The position numbers and the translations under genes were made by a program. Source: an uncultured Acetobacteraceae bacterium (GTDB taxonomy: Bacteria; Pseudomonadota; Alphaproteobacteria; Acetobacterales; Acetobacteraceae). Taken from it: a stretch of DNA of 47,654 nucleotides. The notes beneath the pieces were generated by a model. The model was given only the letters and a program-made list of their open reading frames with translations, did no database searches and had not been told where the DNA came from. Position 1 is the first letter of the stretch. Every line of letters starts with the position of its first letter. Location: positions 1 to 47,654 of the forward strand of contig CALMVI010000098.1 in NCBI GenBank assembly GCA_937873095.1, read 5' to 3'. Positions 8,186-17,059 of the stretch are shown here, in pieces.

Positions 8186-9319
8186 GTGTCCAGCCTGGAA
8201 CTCGACGTGCCTCTCGGCCACACCTCCAGCCAGGCGTTCGTCGTCGACGGCTGGGGCGGGCCGGAGAAGCACCATCGCTGGGCCATCGGCCGCACCAGCC
8301 GGCTGCGCCTGCCGGTGGCCGCGCGCGGACAGCCGCACGTGCTGGTGCTGGACGTGGTGCCCTGGCTGCACCCGCCGCAGGTCACCCGGCAGCGCATCAT
8401 GGTCGGGTTCAACGGCAGGCTGGCGGGATCGCTGGCGATCACCCACCCGATGGCCGTCGGCCTGCCCGTGCCGGCCGCGCTCACCACAGGCGGCGAGCTG
8501 GCCGTCAGCATCGACCACATCGACGGGCCAGCAGGCGCCGCGTTCGACACCTATCGCGACGGCAGCTCGCTCAACATGATGGGGCTGAGCGTCAGGCTGT
8601 TCCGAACCACGCCCCGGCCGGCAGCTCCGCCGGCGGAGCTGCCGCCCGTGCGCGTTGCCGCGGCGGACCGGCGCACCTTGCTGGCCGGCTTCGAGAGCCT
8701 GGGGCATCGCTGCGCCTTCGGCCTGCTGCAGCAGCGTCATGGCGTGGACCAACTCGGCCTGCTGCGGTTCGCAGGCCTGCACACGCCCATCCTGATACGC
8801 GAGCTGCTGCGCGGGTTCGAGGGGCTGGGCAATCCGCCCGACCTGCACGCTTTCATCCGAGAGAACAACGCCGGGCTGTACAGCGTGTACGACCGCGTGC
8901 GCGAGATCTGGTTCAACACCGCGCAGCCGCTCGAGACGGCCGCGTCCGAGGTGGTCGGGACGGCCGCCCGCCACCTGCCGTTCCTGCGGCGCAAGTTCCT
9001 GAAATGCCTGGCGGACGGCCGCAGGGTGTTCGTGGTGAACAGCCCCTACGTGCTGACGGATGCCGAAGCTCTGGCGCTGTTCACCGTGCTCGACATGCCG
9101 GCCCGCAACGCGCTGCTCTGGACCAACCAGTCCGGGCCGCTGCCGCCGGGAACGGTGCGGCGACAGGCGCCCGGGCTGTATTTCGGGCAACTCGACGCGG
9201 CCGGAGAGGTCGAGGGCGATCCGTCCGACGAGGCGTGGCTGAGCGTGTGCGCCAACGTCCGGTCGCTGGCCGACGAGGCGCAGCCGGCGCACGGCATCGC
9301 CCTGGCCGGCGTGCCGTGA
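8186..9319 (+). CDS. SLGxxC-family protein of unknown function (copy 1)
   Basis: About 377 residues with no firmly recognised family. The N-terminal half is predicted to be beta-rich (residues 1-140). A conserved-looking block follows near residue 170: FESLGHRCAFGLLQQRHGVDQ then LGLLRFAG. The C-terminal half has FLRRKFLKCLADGRRVFVV, NALLWTNQ, LPPGTV and WLSVCANVRSL. All these blocks align by eye with the protein encoded at 15833-17050. The SLGxxC motif and the following KxL..G.vfvv pattern also match the DUF1796-like protein that overlaps its stop. I use GTG 8186 because homologous residues begin there; GTG 8150 is possible. It is translationally coupled to the next gene through a 4-base overlap. 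Confidence 0.65.
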   Translation: MSSLELDVPLGHTSSQAFVVDGWGGPEKHHRWAIGRTSRLRLPVAARGQPHVLVLDVVPWLHPPQVTRQRIMVGFNGRLAGSLAITHPMAVGLPVPAALTTGGELAVSIDHIDGPAGAAFDTYRDGSSLNMMGLSVRLFRTTPRPAAPPAELPPVRVAAADRRTLLAGFESLGHRCAFGLLQQRHGVDQLGLLRFAGLHTPILIRELLRGFEGLGNPPDLHAFIRENNAGLYSVYDRVREIWFNTAQPLETAASEVVGTAARHLPFLRRKFLKCLADGRRVFVVNSPYVLTDAEALALFTVLDMPARNALLWTNQSGPLPPGTVRRQAPGLYFGQLDAAGEVEGDPSDEAWLSVCANVRSLADEAQPAHGIALAGVP

Positions 9320-10041
9320 CCGTCGCTTTCGACCACATCGTCAGCCTGGGCTCCGACTGCGACACCGCGCAGGTGCTGCAGGAGGCAGGGTGGCACCAGA
9401 CGCCGTCCGTGTTCGACTGGCTGATCACGCCGTGGGACTCGATGATGGCCGTGCTGGAAGATGGCGGCGCGCGGTTGGCCACCGATTTCTATGCCTCGCA
9501 TGGCGGGCTGAGCGCGGTGTGCGCGCATTACCACCTGATCTACTGGCACGAGTTCGCGCGCGACAAGCAGGAGCATCCTGTGATCACGCCCGAGGCGGCC
9601 CGTCAGGCGCGGGAGAAGCTGCTGCACAAGATGGCGCGGATGAAAGCCGCCTGCGAGGGCGGCGGCTGCGTGCTGTTCCTGCGCTCCGGCGTCACCACCG
9701 ACGGTCCGCAGGACCGCTTCACGGCGGGCGAGGCGTTTTCCGGCGTCGAGCTCGACCGCTGCGCCAGGCTGATCGCCGGCCTGTATCCGGCGCTGCGGTT
9801 TTCCATCCTGCTGGTGCACTATCCCGGCCGCGACACGCTGTCCGGCCCGCCGCCCGAGGACCCGCGCGTGCAGCTGGCGCCAATGCGCCTGGTCGGTCAT
9901 CCGCAGCCCGGCCGGACCATCAAGGCGCCGCCCGAAGACTGGGCCTCGCTGCTGGCGCGCGTGCCTTATGCCAAGTCAAGGCCAGGGGCGTCATGCGCTA
10001 GCGTGCTTCGCACGACGCCCCTGGACCCCGCTGGGGTTTGA
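9316..10041 (+). CDS. DUF1796-like putative papain-like cysteine peptidase
   Basis: About 241 residues beginning TVAFDHIVSLGSDCDTAQVL, followed by SVFDWLITPW. This is the hallmark opening of the DUF1796 'putative papain-like cysteine peptidase' family, in which the SLGxxC cysteine is the proposed nucleophile. YHLIYWHEFARDK, an RxxLLxxKMARM helix, CVLFLRSG and FSILLVHYPGRD follow in the family order. The GTG start overlaps the upstream stop (GTGA). Peptidase activity in this family is a prediction. The last 20 or so residues are encoded by a palindromic element (9982-10048), so the C-terminus was probably altered by that element. Confidence 0.65.
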   Translation: MTVAFDHIVSLGSDCDTAQVLQEAGWHQTPSVFDWLITPWDSMMAVLEDGGARLATDFYASHGGLSAVCAHYHLIYWHEFARDKQEHPVITPEAARQAREKLLHKMARMKAACEGGGCVLFLRSGVTTDGPQDRFTAGEAFSGVELDRCARLIAGLYPALRFSILLVHYPGRDTLSGPPPEDPRVQLAPMRLVGHPQPGRTIKAPPEDWASLLARVPYAKSRPGASCASVLRTTPLDPAGV

Positions 10042-10048
10042 AACCCCA
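9982..10048. terminator. Palindromic element between convergent genes
   Basis: It comprises 11-bp perfect arms CCAGGGGCGTC (9982-9992) and GACGCCCCTGG (10014-10024), then a second stem TGGGGTTT/AAACCCCA (10032-10039, 10041-10048) with a 1-base loop. It lies at the meeting point of two convergent genes and could end transcription in both directions. The first stem is inside the upstream reading frame. It shares GCGGGGTCCAGGGGC (inverted) with the rpsO downstream element. Confidence 0.55.
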
Positions 10049-10065
10049 GACCCCCAGTAACTCGC

Positions 10066-11424
10066 CTAACCCGCACTGAAAACCTCCCAGGCGTTCACCT
10101 CCACCCGGTCGCAGGACATGTGTCCGTCAGGCGAGGCGCAGGCGTAACGCGCCCCGTCTGACAGGGCGAAGCCATGCGCCCGACGCACCACGCGCAGGCA
10201 GGCGGCGTCGCCCGCATCGTCCACCAGCCCCAGCCGGCCGTCCGCGCCCGGCGCGCAGGCCAGCGCGGCGCCGCGTATCCGGACCAGAAGCGGCGCCTCG
10301 GCCGCGTCCTGCGCCAGGCTGGCCGGATGCAGGCCGAACGCCTCGGCCGCGTTCCGCGGGGCCGTGCGGTGGCGCAGCGCCCCTGCCACCGCGTCGTAGA
10401 ACACCGCGGTGCCGTGATGCGTGCAGACCCATGGGTGGCCGTTGTCGGGCGCGGGCGCGCCGGCCAGATCCTGCCGCAGCACGCGGGCCTGCACCGGCGG
10501 CAGCACCCCTCCCGCCACGTCGAGCGCGCGTGCCGCCAGCCCCGCCTCGCCGCGGTCGATCAGCGCGCGCAGCAGAGGCGTCACATGCAGCCCCGGCTCG
10601 ACCAGCCCGATGCGGCCGGACTGCGCCAGCCGCTCGATGGCGGCCAGCGCCAGCACCGGGTGCCGCAGCACCGCGCGCGCCAGCAGCACGCGCACCCGTA
10701 TGTGGCTCGGGCGGCGGCGCGCGGCGATCAGCCGGGTCAGCGCTGCCGTATCGTTCTGCATCCAGGCCTGCATCACGCCGAACGTCGAATCCGAACCGGC
10801 CAGCATCGGCGCCAGGTGGTGCTCGGCGCTCGGCACGTGGATGCGCGTGACGGAGGGGCCGAGTGCCGCGATGGCGTCGGCGTGGTGCCGGTCCAGCGCG
10901 TAGCCCGGGTCGTGCAGCAGCGCGATCCGCCCGGACAGGTCGGCGCTTCGGATGCCCATGCCCGCCATCCGCGGCGTGAAAAACCCGTGGTAGCCGCAGT
11001 CGAACGCGCATTCGGCGGGGTCGATCGAGAATTGCGGCGCCAGCGCCAGCACCTCGGTCGCACCCAGCACGCGCGCGTGCTTGATGGCGGCGTGCGCGCC
11101 CATCGAGCTGCCATAGGCGAGGATGCGCCGGAACGATTTCAGCGTGTAGGCGATGTGCGGGATCGCGCGCGCGATGGCGTCGGCCGGAAACCAGTGCAGG
11201 TGGTGCGCCATGAACCCCAGGCACGCGAGCCCGTGCTTGCGGGCCAGCGCGTCGGCCGCGAACCGCATCCCGTCCACCAGCGCCAGCGCGTCGCCAAAGG
11301 TGATCAGCAAAAAATCCGACCCGCCAGGCTGGAAGATGACCCGCAGGTCGGCGTCGTCATAGGCGAGGATGGGAGGCACCTCCGGCCACGTCCGAAAACG
11401 GCTGGACGCCACATCGTCATGCAT
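10066..11424 (-). CDS. Alpha/beta-hydrolase-fold protein with extra C-terminal domain
   Basis: About 452 residues. The N-terminal 230 residues look like an alpha/beta hydrolase: a strand with FLLITFG, then FRRILAYGSSMGAHAAIKHA, whose GSSMG is a nucleophile elbow (Ser near residue 106), followed by TEVLALAPQFS. DPGYALDRHH and VPSAEHHLAPML could supply the acid and the His. Residues about 240-310 are helical repeats. The last 130 residues (WVCTHHGTAVFYD, VRIRGAALAC, LRVVRRAHGFALSDG) may form a small beta domain. The start is ATG 11424, with GTG 11436 as an alternative. The substrate is unknown. It converges on the DUF1796-like gene and may belong with the sulfotransferase-like and beta-helix genes beside it. 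Confidence 0.6.
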   Translation of the reverse strand: MHDDVASSRFRTWPEVPPILAYDDADLRVIFQPGGSDFLLITFGDALALVDGMRFAADALARKHGLACLGFMAHHLHWFPADAIARAIPHIAYTLKSFRRILAYGSSMGAHAAIKHARVLGATEVLALAPQFSIDPAECAFDCGYHGFFTPRMAGMGIRSADLSGRIALLHDPGYALDRHHADAIAALGPSVTRIHVPSAEHHLAPMLAGSDSTFGVMQAWMQNDTAALTRLIAARRRPSHIRVRVLLARAVLRHPVLALAAIERLAQSGRIGLVEPGLHVTPLLRALIDRGEAGLAARALDVAGGVLPPVQARVLRQDLAGAPAPDNGHPWVCTHHGTAVFYDAVAGALRHRTAPRNAAEAFGLHPASLAQDAAEAPLLVRIRGAALACAPGADGRLGLVDDAGDAACLRVVRRAHGFALSDGARYACASPDGHMSCDRVEVNAWEVFSAG

Positions 11425-11477
11425 GCAACCGATCACATTACCCAGAAAGACGGGTCGATGACCGACGACTACGCGTT

Positions 11478-12874
11478 CTATCGCTCGTAGAGCACCCGGT
11501 AGCTTGTTCGGTTTGTTCCGTTAGTCGTCGAAAACCAAGTAACGTCATTTGACGTGTTTCCACTGTTATCGAGGACGACCTGCTGGGTGACTGAACCGTA
11601 GGTGATCGGTGTATTAACCAGAGCACCGTCTCCGGGCTGAAACATCCTTGAAGCACCTGCCGTTATGTTGAAGGAACCTGCCCCGATTTGGACCGCGGTC
11701 GTCGTATTCTCAAACTGGCAGTCGTTTATCGAAACGGCATATGCGCCTTGGGCCGTTGAAGCGGCCGTTGCAATTGCTACCTGGTTGGATGGATTGCTTG
11801 TGTTGAAAAACCCTCCGAAAAGGCAGTGGGAGATTTGGACCCTTCCGGTCCCCTGCAATAGGCATGCAATTGTGTTAGCTGTTCCGCTAGCTTGTTGATT
11901 GGCTTGTCTAGGTCCATATAAATCAGTGTCGGATATCCAAGCGCTGTTAACTTGATAAAGCATCAGCACAGTGTTTGTGCAGTTCAACTCGCAACCCTGA
12001 ACGTACAACCCAAGTAGATTTATTCCGCCACCTGATCCGCCGTAGTCGGACGTGCCGGTTGTTATCGCTGTCCCACAGATGAAGACGCTATCAATCAGAT
12101 GCAAACCCTCGGAGTAGCTATTTACTGCGATGCCAGCTGCGTACCCATCTATACTACAACCCACAACCCGGCAGTCCACGCATAATCCGTTCATCGAGAC
12201 GAATGTGCCACCGTACACGTTAGCATGCCCATTACAGTTGCTGATCCTCGAACGAAACGTGTTCGTTAAACTAACAGCAAAAGCGAAATTCGTGTATTGT
12301 GAGCCGGCCGCTCCGTAGGGAACTCCGAAATCAACATTTTCGACTAAGCAATTTTGCCAACCGGATGCACCTGATGGAGCGGTTACAGCTAATGCCGTCC
12401 CAGCAAGAACCGTTCCACCCGGAAATGGCGAAAACCCTATGTCACGTACTACGAAAGTACTGTTGTTATCGTTAACGACACTGATAAGGCGGTGGAGGTG
12501 TGGTAAATCAACAACACACTCAGCTCTTGACCGAAGCCAATGACACTCAGCGATTCCCCAGAATAGGTCAAAGCGGACTTGAGATTATATTTGCCCGGGG
12601 GAATTTGCAGGACGCCGCCGCCCAACCCCTGAATCGCGTTCAACGCTGACTGGAAATTTGGAGAGTTGTCGGCCAGAGAAGGGCTTGCGTTGTACGGCGA
12701 AGCCGTAACGTCTATCACGCCAGTCGTCGCCGAAGCCTTGTCGGTCGACCAAATACCCAACGCTGTCGCGGCTGAGCCAAAACTAAGAACGCTACGACGC
12801 GATATACCGGATTTGAAGCGTTCTTTGGTCTCACTGCAAGAGGCATCAGGGGAGGTCGAACATTGTTTCGGCAT
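11478..12874 (-). pseudogene. Secreted beta-helix (pectate-lyase-like) protein, frameshifted
   Basis: Two reading frames together encode one right-handed beta-helix protein. The first (12874 to 12449) has a Tat-type signal (SRRSVLSFGSAATALG), then VIDVTAS, NFQSALNAIQGLGGGVLQIP and PPGKYNLKSAL, the usual start of pectate-lyase-3-like folds. Its frame then hits a stop. The continuation (NDNNSTFVVRDIGFSPFPGG, then WQNCLVENVDFG, RVVGCSIDGYAAGI, VQISHCLFGGFF and VSINDCQFENTT) lies one frame back and runs to 11478. A one-base deletion near 12465-12485 explains the break. Base composition is well below the genome average. The role is unknown; such proteins bind or cleave polysaccharide. Real mutation versus sequencing error cannot be decided here. 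Confidence 0.7.
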
Positions 12875-13059
12875 GGCTTCGTATCCATTATGGCAGCTCG
12901 TTAGGAGCTTTCCCATGTTGATGTCGAATGTCAAGCCGTTAAGCAGGTCACGCCAGCGAGCATTAATAATACATGAGTATGCAACCTGCCTCCTTTCACG
13001 GTCTGGAACATCGAAACTAAAATCCCGAGATGCATCCACATACGACACACGGGGATAAA

Positions 13060-14073
13060 ATGGCCCAATTTATAATCCACATAGGACCTCACAAGACTGC
13101 ATCGACTTATCTTCAGACCTGCCTTCATCAGAACATGGACTTTCTCGAGGACAACAATGTCCATCTCACTAGCGTGTGGAACGATAATCACTTAAAACCG
13201 TCACACACTGGGCTGGTCCATCGGCTAAACACGGAGCGCCGGTCCGAACTACAGCCCGTATTCGATCGCCTGCGAAAATCCCGCTACGAAAAAATAATCA
13301 TATCGTGCGAGGACCTCGCTGCAATGAGCCTGGAGCCTGTCAAGGTTCTTATGCTGCGTGAACTTCTTGACGACTCGCATACTACAATTTTGTTTTACGT
13401 TCGACGCTGGTCTGATTTGCTGTTCTCAGAGTGGCGCGAGTACGTCAAGCAAGGATCAACGCTGCAGTTTTTGGAGGTTTTGGCACATAATCTGCGTAAT
13501 CCTGTGACGTCGCGAATCATCAACATTGATAGATGCTTGTCGGTCTATGCTGAGCTGTTCGGCAGAGACTCCATCAAGATTGTTTCTTACGATGAGGTCC
13601 TCGCTAGCGGAGCTGACGTGTTCGAGCATTTTGCAGGTGTTTTCCTCTCCGGCCTGAGGCTTAGGTTGCCCGAACGACACCGCGTCAACGTGTCCTTGAC
13701 TGCAACGCAGACGGAGTTGATGCGGCTATTTAATTTGCTGGGCCGAGAGTCCCTAGTTGACAGCAGCCGTCTGCTCCGGTTTTTCTACTTGCAGCATCCG
13801 CCGGCGCCATTGCGCGATGTTCTGGCCCGGCTCGAAACGTTTGTCACAACTATCGAGCTGAGCGACTACGATCCGCCTGTGCGCTGTGTGCTGAACGATA
13901 ATCGCCGGCGCTACGACGCCTGCGTGCTGCCCCCCGTCGCCCTGGATTTTTTCAGCGAGCCAAGGACTCTGCCTGTGCCATTCGTTAGGGCAGAATACGC
14001 GCTAACTCCCGGCTTCACCGAGGCAGTGCGCCGTCTGTGGACGGCCCTTCTTGATGTGGAGAAACCCCGATAG
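13060..14073 (+). CDS. Sulfotransferase-like protein
   Basis: A 337-residue protein starting MAQFIIHIGPHKTASTYLQ. The HIGPHKTASTYLQ loop matches the 5'-phosphosulfate-binding loop of PAPS-dependent sulfotransferases. A second landmark is IIISCEDLAA followed by ILFYVRRWSDLLFSEWREYV, which is compatible with the 3'-phosphate-binding region. KIVSYDEVLASG and an alpha-helical C-terminus follow. The acceptor is unknown, most likely a glycan or lipid given the neighbours. ATG 13060 is preferred over the upstream ATG at 13030 because the fold starts at once. G+C is low, as in the divergent beta-helix gene, which suggests joint acquisition. Confidence 0.7.
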   Translation: MAQFIIHIGPHKTASTYLQTCLHQNMDFLEDNNVHLTSVWNDNHLKPSHTGLVHRLNTERRSELQPVFDRLRKSRYEKIIISCEDLAAMSLEPVKVLMLRELLDDSHTTILFYVRRWSDLLFSEWREYVKQGSTLQFLEVLAHNLRNPVTSRIINIDRCLSVYAELFGRDSIKIVSYDEVLASGADVFEHFAGVFLSGLRLRLPERHRVNVSLTATQTELMRLFNLLGRESLVDSSRLLRFFYLQHPPAPLRDVLARLETFVTTIELSDYDPPVRCVLNDNRRRYDACVLPPVALDFFSEPRTLPVPFVRAEYALTPGFTEAVRRLWTALLDVEKPR

Positions 14074-14126
14074 ATCATATTCCGTCCGGCAGGGTTGGTA
14101 CGCTCCCGCTCGACGCCGTCGAACAG

Positions 14127-15581
14127 ATGCTGCAAACAGCCGTCATGCACTCAACGGGCGCTGCCATTCGGATCGGCGGACGCTGCGTCAGCTACGCCGA
14201 ATTAGCGTGTCGCACGCGAAGTTATGCGGCCGCTTTCGCCGCCGAAGATGTGCCCCGAGTGCTGATCGCCCTCCCGCGCGGAGCGGAGGCCTACGCGGCC
14301 ATGTTTGGCGCAGGTCTTGCCGGCGGGTGTTACACACCGGTCAGCGATGCGTCGCCGCCGCACAAGCTGCGCCGCATCGCTGACCTGCTCGCGCCAAACA
14401 TCATTGTCGCCGGCAACCCGCTCGCGGCGATGCTCGCAAAGGCATCCTCAAGCACCAGGATCATCGATCCCGCGGACCTGGCACCCGGAATGCGGCTGGC
14501 GGAACCGAAACCCCGGCACGCGACCGCCTACATCACCTTCACCAGCGGCTCGACCGGCGAGCCGAAGGGCGTCGTCGTGCCGCGCACCGCGCTGAACCAT
14601 TACGTGCACTGGATCCGGCAATCCGGCACCGTCCTGCCCGGCGACGTGGTGTCCCAATTCAACAACCTGGCCTTCGACGTCAGCGTGCTCGACATCTACG
14701 GCGCGCTCTGCACCGGCGCCACCCTGGTGCCGCTCGGCGGCCGGGGCGACAGGCTGATGCCTGCCCGCGCCATCGCGCGCGAGGGCATCACCGTCTGGAC
14801 CTCCGTGCCCAGCGCCATCGACCTGATGCGCACCGCAGGCCAGCTGACCCGCGCCAATCTCGGCCGCGTCCGGCTGTTCACCCTGGCGGGCGAGCCGCTG
14901 CTGCGCACGCATCTGGATGCGATCTTCGCCGCCTGCCCCGACGCCGCCATCCAGAACGCCTACGGCCCCACCGAAGCGACCGTCACGGTCAGCCAGATGA
15001 GGCTGCGCGCCGACCGCTACGACCATGCCTGCCTCGGCCGCGCCGTCTCCATCGGCCCGGCCATCCCCGGCATGCGCCTGCACCTGGCGGGCGGCGCGCA
15101 TGCCGACGAGGGCGAGATCGTCATCTCCGGCCCGCAACTGGCGAGCGGCTACCTGAACGACCCCGCCCGCACCGCGGCCGCGTTCCGCCCCATCGAGGCG
15201 GACGGACAGACCGTGCGCGGCTACTACACGGGCGATTGGGGCGAGCGGCACCGCGGGCTCATCTTCTGCCGCGGCCGCATCGACGCACAGGTCAAGATAC
15301 GCGGCCACCGGATCGAACCCGACGAGGTGGCAGGCGCCATACGGTCGCTCGACTGGCCCAACGTGTGCGTGTTCAAGCATGACGGCCTGCTCGCCGCCCT
15401 GGTCGAATGCCAGCCCGGCCAGACGCTGGACGCAGACGCGCTGCGGCTGGCGCTGGGGCGCATGCTCGACGCCTACGCCATCCCCTCGCGCATCGCCTCC
15501 GTCGCGGCGCTGCCCCGCAACGAGAACGACAAGATCGACACGGCGCGCGCCGCGCGCCTGCTGCAGGAGATGCCGCAATGA
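14127..15581 (+). CDS. Stand-alone adenylation (AMP-binding) enzyme
   Basis: A 484-residue member of the acyl/aminoacyl-adenylate superfamily, close in layout to NRPS adenylation domains and DltA. Core motifs in order are YITFTSGSTGEPKG (A3, near residue 135), NAYGPTEATV (A5), YYTGDWGERHRG (A7), VKIRGHRIEPDEV (A8) and LPRNENDKIDTARA (A10, with the catalytic Lys). It should activate a carboxylic or amino acid as an AMP ester and load it onto the carrier protein whose gene overlaps its stop. The reading frame stays open for some 17 codons upstream of the ATG without a normal start codon. The acid it activates cannot be told from sequence. Confidence 0.85.
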   Translation: MLQTAVMHSTGAAIRIGGRCVSYAELACRTRSYAAAFAAEDVPRVLIALPRGAEAYAAMFGAGLAGGCYTPVSDASPPHKLRRIADLLAPNIIVAGNPLAAMLAKASSSTRIIDPADLAPGMRLAEPKPRHATAYITFTSGSTGEPKGVVVPRTALNHYVHWIRQSGTVLPGDVVSQFNNLAFDVSVLDIYGALCTGATLVPLGGRGDRLMPARAIAREGITVWTSVPSAIDLMRTAGQLTRANLGRVRLFTLAGEPLLRTHLDAIFAACPDAAIQNAYGPTEATVTVSQMRLRADRYDHACLGRAVSIGPAIPGMRLHLAGGAHADEGEIVISGPQLASGYLNDPARTAAAFRPIEADGQTVRGYYTGDWGERHRGLIFCRGRIDAQVKIRGHRIEPDEVAGAIRSLDWPNVCVFKHDGLLAALVECQPGQTLDADALRLALGRMLDAYAIPSRIASVAALPRNENDKIDTARAARLLQEMPQ

Positions 15582-15841
15582 CCCCGCCCGCCGACGCGGT
15601 GTACGCGACGCTCGCCGCGATCTTCCGGCGCGTGTTCGGGCGCGAGCCGGGCGCGCTGGACGCCGGCGCCACGTCGCAGACCATCGCCGGATGGGATTCG
15701 TTCCGCTACGTCGAAATCATCGTCGAGCTGGAAACGACCTACGGCATCGAACTGGACGGGCCGGAGATCGACGAGGTGCACACTGTGGGCGACCTCGTGG
15801 CGTTGGTGCTCGCCAAGACCGGCGCGCGCGCGTCAGGCTGA
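15578..15841 (+). CDS. Acyl/peptidyl carrier protein
   Basis: An 87-residue carrier protein. It has a helical N-terminus (YATLAAIFRRVFG) and the phosphopantetheine site in TIAGWDSFRYVEIIVELE, where the Ser of DSF is expected to carry the prosthetic arm, then YGIELDGPEIDEVHTVGDLV. Its ATG overlaps the stop of the adenylation gene by 4 bases (ATGA), so the two are coupled and almost certainly act together. It overlaps by 9 bases, tail to tail, with the gene on the other strand. Confidence 0.88.
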   Translation: MTPPADAVYATLAAIFRRVFGREPGALDAGATSQTIAGWDSFRYVEIIVELETTYGIELDGPEIDEVHTVGDLVALVLAKTGARASG

Positions 15842-17050
15842 CGAGCGCTGCACGGACCACAGGCGCCTGGCGTTCGCACAGTTGCTGAGCCACGCCGGAA
15901 GGTTGGAGCTGCCCACGTCCTCCTGCGGCGCCATCCGGTCGGTCCAGCCGCGGAACAGGCCGTGATCGAGCTCCTCCACCGTGCCGGGCGGGTGCGCGTC
16001 GCCTTCGGTCACGAACAGCAGCGCGTTCGGGCCGTGCGCGCGCAGGCGGGCCAGCAGCGGGCGCGCCTGGGCCTCCAGCGTCTGGCCGGCGCGCGCGAAC
16101 ACGAACAGCTTCTCGCCGCCGGCCAGGGTTTCGGCGAACATGCGCTGCAGGAACCCAAGATGCCGCTGGGCTTCCCGGCGGACCTGGCCGGCCTCTGCCT
16201 CGTCCTCGAAGCGCAGCGTGTGCAGGCTGAAGCGGTTGAGCCGGTCGCGCACCATGAACTCGCGCCGCACTCCGTCGGCGACCAGAACCTCCAGCTGGTC
16301 CGGGTCGCCCGCTCCCGCGAAACGGCGCTCCACCCCCCTCAGCAGGTCCGGCAGCGTGATGCCGGAGAAGCGCAGCAGCCCGAGCGGCTCGGCGCCGAAA
16401 TGGCGCTGCGCCACCCCGAACTCGCAGTTGTGGCCGAGGCTTTCGCAGCCGGCCAGCATGTCCGCCGAGGGCATGCCGGTCAGCAGGCGGAAAGCCTCGC
16501 CCAGACGCGGCGCGGGCAAATGCTGCGCCAGGCCGAGCGGCGGCAGCGTGCGGCGCAGCGCGGGCCGTGACTCGACCCGGCGCAGCGCGGCTGAGCGCAG
16601 CATGAACCCAAGCACGCGGCCGTCGGCGCCGAAACCCGCATCGACCGGCCGGCACGCATCGGGCATCAGCAGTGTCACCACCAGCAGGCCGTCGGCCGGC
16701 CAGGCAGCGTCCGGCACGATGATGCCGAGCGTCCCCTCGCCCACCACGCGCTGCTCGAACACCGGCACGCCGCCCGCCAGAACCGTCAGGCGCTGGCCGC
16801 GCAGGCTGCCCGGCGGCGCGAACGGGTTCAGATCGAGCTCGAGCATCAGCCGCCCGCCCGCTTGCCTGTCACCTTCGACCGGCAGGGTGAAGCGCGCCCG
16901 GTTCCCGACCGCCCAGGTGAACCCGTCTTCCGGGTCCGACCACCCATCCAGCAGGTGCCGCGTGCCCGCACCTGCGCCGAAGGCGAGCTGACCCAAGGTT
17001 TCGATGACCAGACCTCCGCCGCGTCTTCCCCGGCCGGCCGCGCGCCGCAT
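15833..17050 (-). CDS. SLGxxC-family protein of unknown function (copy 2)
   Basis: About 405 residues, a paralogue of the protein encoded at 8186-9319. Shared blocks in order are DGWSDPEDGFTWAVGNRARF (copy 1: DGWGGPEKHHRWAIGRTSRL), GCESLGHNCEFGVAQRHFGA, LGLLRFSGI, a helical region with LGFLQRMFAETLAGGEKLFV, NALLFVTEG, HPPGTVEELDHGLF and WLSNCANARRLW. The ATG at 17050 is in frame, but homology starts some 15 residues later, so a TTG start near 17005 is possible. The start is only 9 bp from the divergent deacetylase-like start at 17060. Function is unknown; the SLGxxC core suggests a relation to the DUF1796 fold. Confidence 0.65.
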   Translation of the reverse strand: MRRAAGRGRRGGGLVIETLGQLAFGAGAGTRHLLDGWSDPEDGFTWAVGNRARFTLPVEGDRQAGGRLMLELDLNPFAPPGSLRGQRLTVLAGGVPVFEQRVVGEGTLGIIVPDAAWPADGLLVVTLLMPDACRPVDAGFGADGRVLGFMLRSAALRRVESRPALRRTLPPLGLAQHLPAPRLGEAFRLLTGMPSADMLAGCESLGHNCEFGVAQRHFGAEPLGLLRFSGITLPDLLRGVERRFAGAGDPDQLEVLVADGVRREFMVRDRLNRFSLHTLRFEDEAEAGQVRREAQRHLGFLQRMFAETLAGGEKLFVFARAGQTLEAQARPLLARLRAHGPNALLFVTEGDAHPPGTVEELDHGLFRGWTDRMAPQEDVGSSNLPAWLSNCANARRLWSVQRSSA

Positions 17051-17059
17051 ATCAGCGGC

